From: Alphaproteobacteria bacterium
GTDB lineage: Bacteria; Pseudomonadota; Alphaproteobacteria; Rickettsiales; RI-342
Assembly: GCA_020851915.1 (NCBI GenBank)
Contig: JADZBT010000114.1
Span: forward strand, 1 to 5,835
Direction: 5' to 3'
Length of the DNA: 5,835 bases
Position numbers and translations under genes: made by a program. This document shows, piece by piece, positions 1-4,747 of this stretch; position 1 is the stretch's first letter, and each line of letters opens with the position of its first letter. The notes below the pieces were generated by a model. The model saw only the letters and a list, made by a program, of their open reading frames with translations. It ran no database searches and was not told the DNA's origin.

Positions 1-275
1 AGCAGAAGATCGTGCAGATCAAAGAAATCAAGATCCGCCCAATGATCGACCAGCACGACTACGAGGTAAAGGTTCGTAAAGTACAGGAATTCCTCGAGGA
101 AGGCGACAAGGTGAAGATCACCATGCGCTTCCGTGGCCGCGAGATGGATCATCAGGAAGTCGGCGAAAAGATCTTCGTCAAGCTGAAGGAAGAGATCGCC
201 GAGGTGGGCAAGGTCGAATCCGACGCCCGCTTCGAGGGCCGCCAGATGGTGATGCTGCTCGGGCCGGCGAAATAG
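1..275 (+). CDS. infC: Translation initiation factor IF-3, C-terminal part (5' end outside window)
   Basis: IF-3 binds the 30S ribosomal subunit, prevents premature joining of the 50S subunit and checks the start codon and initiator tRNA. The reading frame is already open at the left edge (codons from position 3), so the gene is cut by the window and the GTG at 12 is not its start. About 90 residues are visible, matching the C-terminal alpha/beta domain of the family: EIKIRP, the HDYEVKVR segment, FLEEGDKVK, the strongly conserved RFRGRE, and the closing EGRQM-x-M-x-L-x-P. The stop is TAG at 273-275. No intrinsic terminator with a T-run follows directly. In many bacteria rpmI and rplT come next, but here the gene faces a convergent flagellar operon across a gap holding two parS-like sites. 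Identification is secure. Confidence 0.96.
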   Translation, partial: QKIVQIKEIKIRPMIDQHDYEVKVRKVQEFLEEGDKVKITMRFRGREMDHQEVGEKIFVKLKEEIAEVGKVESDARFEGRQMVMLLGPAK

Positions 276-306
276 TTTCGTCGTTAGTCCTTAGTCCTTT
301 GTAAAT

Positions 307-322
307 TGTTTCACGTGGAACA
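307..322. promoter_or_regulatory. parS-like centromere site 1 (ParB-binding)
   Basis: The 16 bases TGTTTCACGTGGAACA fit the bacterial chromosomal parS consensus TGTTNCACGTGNAACA at every fixed position. The site is palindromic except for one pair (T at 311 against G at 318). ParB loads onto such sites and spreads as a clamp, and ParA and SMC then act on it to segregate the chromosome origin. Its place between two converging genes, and the second copy 118 bp away, support a real function. That ParB binds here is inferred from the sequence match alone. Confidence 0.85.
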
Positions 323-330
323 TAATATAT

Positions 331-408
331 GCCATCCCGGCGAAGGCCGGGATCGTATCTCTCCAAACACACATGGATACATGAGATCCCGGCCTTCGCC
401 GGGATGGC
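331..408. repeat. 78-bp inverted repeat with perfect 24-bp arms, palindromic intergenic element
   Basis: The left arm (331-354) and right arm (385-408) are exact reverse complements over 24 bases, separated by a 30-base centre. Each arm is itself a hairpin: ATCCCGGC-GAAG-GCCGGGAT at 334-353 and ATCCCGGC-CTTC-GCCGGGAT at 386-405. The centre adds a short GTATC (355-359) / GATAC (376-380) stem. Nested hairpins of this composition resemble the short palindromic repeats scattered between genes in many alphaproteobacteria, whose translated form (PAKAGI) is often mistaken for protein. It encodes no transposase, so it would be non-autonomous if mobile. No T-run follows either arm, so it is not an obvious intrinsic terminator for infC. 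It could still act as a 3' mRNA stabiliser or form a cruciform. Confidence 0.85.
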
Positions 409-424
409 AGCGTCTTGGATAAAA

Positions 425-440
425 TGTTTCACGTGAAACA
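425..440. promoter_or_regulatory. parS centromere site 2 (perfect palindrome)
   Basis: TGTTTCACGTGAAACA is a perfect 16-bp palindrome and fits the parS consensus at every fixed position. Together with site 1 it brackets the 78-bp inverted repeat almost symmetrically: 8 bases lie between site 1 and the repeat, and 16 between the repeat and site 2. Chance occurrence of two such 16-mers within 134 bp is very unlikely. In alphaproteobacteria parS sites usually cluster within several kilobases of the origin near parAB, so this locus is probably origin-proximal. That location is inference. Confidence 0.9.
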
Positions 441-456
441 ATTTCGGGTGCGGAAC

Positions 457-484
457 AAAGAAAAAGGCGGGTTTTTCACCCGCC
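457..484 (-). terminator. Intrinsic terminator of the flgFGAH operon
   Basis: Read on the minus strand, a 7-bp GC-rich stem GGCGGGT / ACCCGCC (484-478 and 472-466) closes a 5-base loop and is followed by TTTTTCTTT (465-457). This is a standard rho-independent terminator, about 46 bp past the flgH stop codon. On the plus strand the stem is followed by CTCTTCCC with no T-run, so it serves the leftward operon only. Transcription of flgH therefore probably ends before reaching the parS-bearing gap. Confidence 0.88.
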
Positions 485-530
485 CTCTTCCCTGCTTGGG
501 GCATTCCGATTTATACTGAAGGGTTTTGGC

Positions 531-1283
531 TTAGAACGGCGACAGCACCTCGATGATCTGGTTGCCGTAGCGCGGCTGCTGGAGCTCGCTGATCTGCCCG
601 CGCCCGCCATAGGCTATCCGCGCTTCTGCGATCTGCGCCGAGGCAATGCTGTTATCCGAGCTGATGTCTTCCGGGCGGATGACGCCCGATACCGAGATCT
701 CGCGCACCTCGTAATTGACGCGAATCTCCTGCTTGCCGAAGATCACCATGTTGCCGTTGGGGAGCAACTGCACCACGGTGGCGGCGACCTCGGTCTCGAT
801 AGTTTCACCACGGCCTATCTTGCCCTCGCCGCTCGTGGAAGTATCGCCGGAAATATCCAGCAGATTGCTGGGATCCTGCTCGCGTGGCAGCACGCCCCAG
901 ATGCGCTTCTCCAAGCCGAATACGCTGGGTGTCGCCAGCGTTTCAGCACTGTTGCGCGTGCGCTCGGTCTTGTTGTCGATCTCGGCTTTGTCTTTTATCT
1001 GTATCTCCACCCGCACGATGTCGCCCACCCGGCGCGCGCGCTGATCCTTGAAGAACGCCTTAGCGCCCGTCTGCCACAGAGAGTTAGGGCTCGCCGCCTC
1101 TTTGTAGGTGCGCGTCGGCACGGGCCAGGTGATAGGCTTATAGCCCTCCTGCCCCGCCGGATTGTCGGTCGATGCCATGGCGGGCGGCTTCCCCACCTGG
1201 CTCAACCGGTCGCCGACACCGCCGCATCCCGATACCGCGAGCGCCAGCGCGCTCACCATCATCACCGCTATCGCGTGTTTCAT
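531..1283 (-). CDS. flgH: Flagellar L-ring lipoprotein FlgH
   Basis: FlgH forms the L ring, the outer-membrane bushing through which the flagellar rod turns. The 250-residue product starts with a lipoprotein signal (K2-H3, hydrophobic 4-18) and a lipobox V-S-G-C with the modified Cys at residue 20, so the mature protein is lipid-anchored. Family motifs follow in order: NSLW (67-70), the DQRARRVGDIV stretch (80-90), LPNGNMVIFGKQEI (174-187), and the C-terminal GVIRPEDIS...AEARIAYGGRG block (200-229). Length is near the family norm of about 230-250. The ATG at 1283 overlaps the flgA stop as ATGA, implying translational coupling, with a purine-rich GAGGCGGGA just upstream. It is the last gene of the operon and is followed by an intrinsic terminator. 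No defect is seen. Confidence 0.97.
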   Translation of the reverse strand: MKHAIAVMMVSALALAVSGCGGVGDRLSQVGKPPAMASTDNPAGQEGYKPITWPVPTRTYKEAASPNSLWQTGAKAFFKDQRARRVGDIVRVEIQIKDKAEIDNKTERTRNSAETLATPSVFGLEKRIWGVLPREQDPSNLLDISGDTSTSGEGKIGRGETIETEVAATVVQLLPNGNMVIFGKQEIRVNYEVREISVSGVIRPEDISSDNSIASAQIAEARIAYGGRGQISELQQPRYGNQIIEVLSPF

Positions 1284-2143
1284 TGTATCCCGCCTCTCTC
1301 GCCGCCGGATGGCATTCCCCCCACCGAGATCACCTGTACCGTCGTCGCATCCTCTACAACGCCCTGCACCACTTTGTTACTGTCCTTGTTGCGGATGGAT
1401 ACCGTCTCGCCGATGCTGCCGTCCTGAAGCGCCACGCCTATCGCACGCAGCTCCAGATACGGGCGGCGGTACAGCAACGTCACCTCGCTGCCTTTCTTCA
1501 CCACCACCGGCGCTTTCACGTCCTCGGTGCGTAACGGACGCCCGGCGGCCAGCGTACGGTTCGCCGCCAACCCGATGAGGTCGTCGCTGCGCGTGATGGT
1601 ATCGCGCCGCACCTTGTCCTTGGGAACGGAAACCCACTGGATGTCTGCGTCCGTGATGAGGCTGTCCGACGGCACGCGCTTACGCATCACCGGCACGCGT
1701 ACATATTCCGCGTAACGCCCCTGCACGTTCAACGCGCCTAACACCGTACCCTCGACGTCATTGGGATGGCCGACGAAGGTGAGCGTCGTCACGAAACGCC
1801 CCGATTCCGGGAAGAATTGAAGGTCGCGCACTTCCACGTCAAACCCCTCCGGGTTGCGGAACACCGGGGACGGTAATTTTCCGAGAATATGCGCCACGAT
1901 ACCCCTGCCTGCGTCGCGCTCCTCCAATGCCCGGGCGATAGACGCTTCGGCATCCTCCTGCGATAAAACATTTATGTTCTTGTTGAGGGTTTCCGCGTAA
2001 TGCGCTGGCGGATTTTTGTTTTCTGATGCTGATTCCTGCGAATAGCCCGGCGATGCGACGCCGCAGCATACGGCAACCAGCCCCAAACCGGAGACCATAG
2101 GAATCCACCATTTTTTCCATCCCGTAATGCATATTCCGCCCAT
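1280..2143 (-). CDS. flgA: Flagellar P-ring assembly chaperone FlgA
   Basis: FlgA is a periplasmic chaperone that helps FlgI assemble into the P ring around the rod. The 287-residue product has an N-terminal export signal: basic KK at 10-11, hydrophobic core about 14-30, and a cleavage region near A30-S31 to Q36 that cannot be fixed exactly. Residues roughly 37-145 form the variable N-terminal part. An SAF-type domain follows (about 149-211; VPSDSLITDADIQW, then NRTLAAGRPLRTEDV). The C-terminal beta domain carries KKGSEVTL (217-223) and the family signature G-E-T-V-S-I-R-N with S-N-K-V-V-Q-G (245-261). The ATG at 2143 is preferred because the in-frame Met16 would lose the basic head of the signal peptide, although its ribosome site (AGGG) is weak. 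It starts 26 bp after flgG and overlaps flgH by 4 bp. flgI is not in the window. Confidence 0.93.
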   Translation of the reverse strand: MGGICITGWKKWWIPMVSGLGLVAVCCGVASPGYSQESASENKNPPAHYAETLNKNINVLSQEDAEASIARALEERDAGRGIVAHILGKLPSPVFRNPEGFDVEVRDLQFFPESGRFVTTLTFVGHPNDVEGTVLGALNVQGRYAEYVRVPVMRKRVPSDSLITDADIQWVSVPKDKVRRDTITRSDDLIGLAANRTLAAGRPLRTEDVKAPVVVKKGSEVTLLYRRPYLELRAIGVALQDGSIGETVSIRNKDSNKVVQGVVEDATTVQVISVGGMPSGGERGGIQ

Positions 2144-2169
2144 CGCGCCCTGTGGTTATCCGTTCCTGC

Positions 2170-2955
2170 TTACTTCGTGTTGTTCAATGCCTGAAGCATC
2201 TGATCCGCCGTGGTGATGACCTTCGAGTTCAACTCGTAGCCTCGTTGCGCCACGATGAGGTTGGTGATCTCCGTCACCGGATCGACGTTCGAGGCCTCCA
2301 GCATGCCCTGCTGGAGCGTGCCGATGCCATCCTCTCCCGGTATGCCCGCAATCGGCGCGCCCGACGCCACGGTTTCTATCAGAAGATTGTCGCCGATCGC
2401 TTCCAGACCCGCCTCGTTGACGAAGCTGGTCAGCTCGAACTGGCCCACGGTCTGCGGCGCCTGCTGCCCGGACAGCGTCACCTGCACTTCGCCGGAGCTG
2501 TTGATGGTGATGCCCACCGCCTCCGCCGGAATGACGATGCCCGGCTGCACGATGTAACCGTCAGAGGTGACGATCTCGCCCTCCGGGCTTAACTGAAAGG
2601 AACCTGCGCGCGTGTATGCGATCTCCCCGGACGGCAGCTCGATGGAGAACATACCGCGCCCCTTGATGGCCATATCCAGCGAATTATTCGTGGTATTGAA
2701 CGATCCCGCCTCGTTGATGCGATAGACCGCGCCGGTCTTCACGCCCAGCCCGAGCTCGATGCCGGTCGGCACGACCGTGCCGGTATCGGAGGAGTTGGTT
2801 CCCACACGGCGCTGCGCCTCATACATCAGGTCCTCGAATTCCGCACGCTGGCGCTTGTAGGCCGTGGTGGTCATGTTCGCGATGTTGTTCGACGTGACCT
2901 CGATATTGGTCTGTTGCGCGTGCATGCCCGTCGCTGCGATGTTCAATGCCCTCAT
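2170..2955 (-). CDS. flgG: Flagellar distal rod protein FlgG
   Basis: FlgG builds the distal rod, the drive shaft that crosses the peptidoglycan and the P and L rings. The 261-residue product has the usual FlgG length. The N-terminal rod/hook motif is clear (G10, AQQTNIEVTSNNIANMTTTAYKR at 13-35), followed by the FEDLMYEAQRR...GTVVPTGIELGLGV segment typical of the distal rod protein. The middle has the GRGMFSI and YTRAGSF motifs shared by rod and hook proteins. The C-terminal coiled-coil block LEASNVDPVTEITNLIVAQRGYELNSK...TADQMLQ ends the protein and matches the family closely. The start ATG at 2955 has a strong purine-rich site (GGGAGA) upstream. It lies 23 bp after flgF and is exported by the flagellar type III system without a cleaved signal. 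Confidence 0.98.
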   Translation of the reverse strand: MRALNIAATGMHAQQTNIEVTSNNIANMTTTAYKRQRAEFEDLMYEAQRRVGTNSSDTGTVVPTGIELGLGVKTGAVYRINEAGSFNTTNNSLDMAIKGRGMFSIELPSGEIAYTRAGSFQLSPEGEIVTSDGYIVQPGIVIPAEAVGITINSSGEVQVTLSGQQAPQTVGQFELTSFVNEAGLEAIGDNLLIETVASGAPIAGIPGEDGIGTLQQGMLEASNVDPVTEITNLIVAQRGYELNSKVITTADQMLQALNNTK

Positions 2956-2978
2956 AAGTTATCTCCCTTCCCTACCTG

Positions 2979-3704
2979 CTATTGCATCCGCGCCAGCACG
3001 CCGATGGCCTTGTTCTCAAGGTCGTAGGCGCTGCTGATGAAGCGGGCCGTATTATCCACCATCCGAGACGTGGTGATCATGTCGGTGATCTCGCGCGTCG
3101 GATCGACGTTCGAGCCTTCCACCACTCCCTGATACATCTTGAAGTCCGCCGGTTCCGCCGGATCGGGATCGACATCGCTCTTGTACAGCGACTCACCCGC
3201 CTGCTGGAGCAACTGCTCATCCGGGAAACTCACCACCTGAAGATTGCCGCGCTCCTCTTCGTCTACGAAGAAATAGCCGTCCTCCTTGAATTCGACGACC
3301 TTATCCTCTTCGAGGAATGTGATGTGCTGGTCGCCGGTGTCGAGCACCGGGTAGCCCTGCGCCGTCACCAGCGTGCGCGTGCCATCGAGTTGCAGGTTGC
3401 CGGCGCGCGTGTAGCGTTTACCGAGCGGTGTTTCCACCACCAGATAGGCATTGCCCTTCAGTGCCACGTCGAACATATTGCCGGTCACGCTGTAATGGCC
3501 GTCGGCGGTGTTGCGCCACTGGGCGATGTCCTGCGCGAAATCGAGCTTCTGCCCCTTGCCCGCGTTGGTCGTGTAATTGGTGAAGACCATCAGCTCCTTT
3601 TTGAAGGACGGCGTCTCGGCATTGGCGATGTTGTTGGCGATCGTATCCAACTGGCGGAACTGCGCCGCCTGCTTCGATAGCATCACATAGATCGCGTTAT
3701 CCAT
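2979..3704 (-). CDS. flgF: Flagellar proximal rod protein FlgF
   Basis: FlgF is a proximal rod subunit exported by the flagellar type III apparatus. From the ATG at 3704 the product has 241 residues, within the family range. The N-terminal motif TIANNIANAETPSFKKE (21-37) and C-terminal GVVEGSNVDPTREITDMI block mark a rod protein. YTRAGNLQLDGTRTLVTAQGYPVLD in the middle separates it from hook or hook-filament proteins. The frame is open upstream to a TTG at 3752, but I reject that start: 3704 has an AGAGGA ribosome site 7 bases upstream, the homologous MDNAIYV-type N terminus begins there, and the TTG lies inside the sigma-54 type promoter element. It is the first gene of flgFGAH and diverges from fliL. 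Confidence 0.95.
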   Translation of the reverse strand: MDNAIYVMLSKQAAQFRQLDTIANNIANAETPSFKKELMVFTNYTTNAGKGQKLDFAQDIAQWRNTADGHYSVTGNMFDVALKGNAYLVVETPLGKRYTRAGNLQLDGTRTLVTAQGYPVLDTGDQHITFLEEDKVVEFKEDGYFFVDEEERGNLQVVSFPDEQLLQQAGESLYKSDVDPDPAEPADFKMYQGVVEGSNVDPTREITDMITTSRMVDNTARFISSAYDLENKAIGVLARMQ

Positions 3705-3711
3705 CGTGACA

Positions 3712-3717
3712 TCCTCT
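3712..3717 (-). promoter_or_regulatory. Ribosome binding site that fixes the flgF start
   Basis: Minus-strand AGAGGA sits 7 bases before the ATG at 3704. This is good spacing for a Shine-Dalgarno site, and it favours the shorter flgF product over the TTG-initiated frame that begins 48 bases further upstream. Confidence 0.8.
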
Positions 3718-3748
3718 TGTAGCCGCTGCACCTGACTGTGATATGGGC

Positions 3749-3763
3749 GCAACTATCCAGCCA
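3749..3763 (-). promoter_or_regulatory. Sigma-54 (RpoN) -24/-12 promoter of flgFGAH
   Basis: Minus-strand TGGCTGGATAGTTGC fits the sigma-54 consensus TGGCACG-N4-TTGC. TGGC and TTGC are both complete, G at the seventh position matches, and there are exactly 10 bases between the invariant GG and GC. Transcription would begin about 12 bases downstream, near 3738, giving a leader of about 34 bases before the flgF ATG and placing the AGAGGA ribosome site well inside it. Sigma-54 control of rod and ring genes is well established in Caulobacter, with FlbD as activator. That the same holds here is inferred from the motif and context. Confidence 0.78.
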
Positions 3764-3971
3764 TAGGCCATGCATCATCCATGCCAGAGTAAACAGCCAA
3801 TCACCAGTTCGAGACACCTCCACGCGTTGAATACGTCACCGATAACCAAAAACCACCGTGTCATTTCCGCATCATCGGCAATTTTTGCTCAGAAGACACA
3901 CCACCCACTTCCCTCGATAGGATCTTTTTGCCGGGTGAATCCTTTCGCCGACAGACGACCGCAAGATCCTC

Positions 3972-3987
3972 ACACAACATGTTGTGT
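3972..3987. promoter_or_regulatory. Perfect 16-bp palindrome, candidate operator
   Basis: ACACAACATGTTGTGT is an exact palindrome centred on CATG, placed 92 bases before the fliL ATG. Its right part overlaps the proposed -35 (3982-3987) of a fliL promoter. A dimeric regulator binding here could repress or tune fliLM. I do not recognise the motif as the site of a known flagellar regulator, so the role is inference from symmetry and position. Confidence 0.45.
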
Positions 3988-4010
3988 TCCAAAAATAAGG
4001 GATGTATAAA
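3982..4010 (+). promoter_or_regulatory. Possible sigma-70-type promoter for fliL
   Basis: TTGTGT (3982-3987; only the TTG matches the -35 consensus) and TATAAA (4005-4010; 5 of 6) are separated by 17 bases, the optimal spacing. A start near 4017 would leave a leader of about 63 bases to the fliL ATG. The -10 is good but the -35 is weak, which would suit an activator-dependent or alternative promoter. A weaker GG-N10-GC sigma-54-like word at 4024-4039 is the competing candidate. Confidence 0.35.
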
Positions 4011-4079
4011 TACAGGGACGGAACGGGATTATCTTCGCAATGGCGGGGATGACAGGTATCGCAGCAGGAAGAGGCGTAT

Positions 4080-4682
4080 ATGGCGGATAAAAAAGACGAT
4101 GAGGACAAGGATGCCGCAGGCGCAGAGGGCGGCGAGGCTGAAGGCGGCGGCCCCGTCAAAGGCAAGCGCAAGCTCATCATCATTCTGATCATCGCGCTGT
4201 TGTTACTGCTGGGCGCGGCAGGCGCAGGACTCTATTTCAGCGGCATACTGGGCGGCGGCGAGGAACATGCCGAAGGTGAAGCCCCCGCCGCCGAAGGCGA
4301 AGCGCCTGCCGAGGGCGAACATGGTGAAGCCCCCGCCGAGGGTGAGCATGGCGAAGGCGCCGCCCCCGCAGGCCCACAGGTGGCATTCTATGACCTGCCG
4401 GAATTTCTGGTGAACCTCAACACCAACGGCGGCCGCACCAGCTTCCTGAAAATGAAAGTGGCGCTCGAACTTGAGAATAGCGGCCAGACGGTCACCATTC
4501 AGGCATACGAGCCGAAGATCGTAGACAGCTTCAACACCTACCTGCGCGACCTGCGTTCCACCGACCTCTCCGGCTCGGCGGGGATTCACCGGTTGCGCGA
4601 GGAACTGTTGCTGAGAATCAACAAAATCACCTACCCGGAAAAGGTCAAGGACGTGCTGTTCAAGGAAATGATCGTGCAATAA
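4080..4682 (+). CDS. fliL: Flagellar basal-body-associated protein FliL
   Basis: FliL is a single-pass inner-membrane protein that surrounds or supports the stator near the MS ring and aids motor output. The 200-residue product has an acidic cytoplasmic head (1-24), a basic stop KGKRK (27-31), one membrane segment (32-53), then a low-complexity linker rich in Glu, Gly, Ala, Pro and His (about 60-98), and the periplasmic FliL domain (about 100-200; FYDLPEFLVNLNT, FLKMKVALEL, the DSFNTYLRDLR helix, LREELLLRINKI and a KVKDVLFKEMIVQ end). That end is a near-perfect family signature. The ATG at 4080 follows AGGAAGAGG by 5 bases. The linker contains a nearly repeated 9-residue unit. It is first in an operon with fliM, 65 bp downstream. 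Confidence 0.95.
   Translation: MADKKDDEDKDAAGAEGGEAEGGGPVKGKRKLIIILIIALLLLLGAAGAGLYFSGILGGGEEHAEGEAPAAEGEAPAEGEHGEAPAEGEHGEGAAPAGPQVAFYDLPEFLVNLNTNGGRTSFLKMKVALELENSGQTVTIQAYEPKIVDSFNTYLRDLRSTDLSGSAGIHRLREELLLRINKITYPEKVKDVLFKEMIVQ
4308..4361 (+). repeat. 27-bp tandem repeat inside fliL (2 copies)
   Basis: Two adjacent 27-base units (4308-4334 and 4335-4361) encode AEGEHGEAP and AEGEHGEGA, residues 77-94 of FliL. They are preceded by shorter AEGEAPA echoes at residues 64-70 and 71-77. The copies differ at several positions, mostly silent or at the end, so the repeat is not fresh. It lies in the linker between the membrane segment and the folded periplasmic domain, where length change is probably tolerated. 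Confidence 0.8.
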
Positions 4683-4747
4683 CGGCCCGACCCGGTTCTG
4701 TGGTATTAATAATTGTAGCGGGCGTAGCAGCGGATTGATGGCGTTTC

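Larger units (their letters stand above)
3705..4079. other. 375-bp divergent control region between flgF and fliL
   Basis: This is the only gap longer than 300 bases. It separates two flagellar transcription units that point away from each other, and I see no credible gene in it: the small open frames lack ribosome sites and recognisable content. It holds a sigma-54 type element for flgF (3749-3763), an inverted pair of CGGCAA/TTGCCG words (3876-3881 and 3928-3933) at typical enhancer distance, a perfect 16-bp palindrome (3972-3987), a TATAAA-type -10 toward fliL (4005-4010), and the fliL ribosome site AGGAAGAGG (4066-4074). I looked for a TTAA-N7-TTAA CtrA box and found none. A single GANTC methylation site occurs at 3937-3941. 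Confidence 0.75.

Noticed and set aside
284..297. Tandem TTAGTCC x2 just after infC
   Set aside because: Two copies of 7 bases with no symmetry or known role; most likely chance or a small slippage event.
178..504. 108-codon minus-strand frame over the infC-flgH gap (contains PAKAGI-type residues)
   Set aside because: It is the translation of the palindromic repeat and parS sites, overlaps the infC 3' end antisense and has no family likeness or ribosome site.
3052..3060. TTATCCACC, 8 of 9 match to a DnaA box
   Set aside because: A single near-match inside the flgF coding sequence, with no cluster and no AT-rich unwinding region, so not evidence for an origin in the window.
2982..3680. 232-codon plus-strand frame antisense to flgF
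   Set aside because: Shadow of flgF caused by GC-biased third positions; no recognisable domain, and flgF is certain.
3705..3752. Longer flgF start at TTG 3752 (adds 16 residues)
   Set aside because: Lies within the sigma-54 -12 element and upstream of the predicted transcript start; the ATG at 3704 has a good ribosome site.
4031..4056. TCTTCGC...GGGGATGACAG resembling a decayed half of the palindromic repeat at 331-408
   Set aside because: Only a partial match with an insertion and no second arm; it may be an old remnant but cannot be supported here.
3770..4192. Small open frames in the flgF-fliL gap on both strands
   Set aside because: No ribosome sites, no recognisable content, and they cross the promoter elements and run into fliL.
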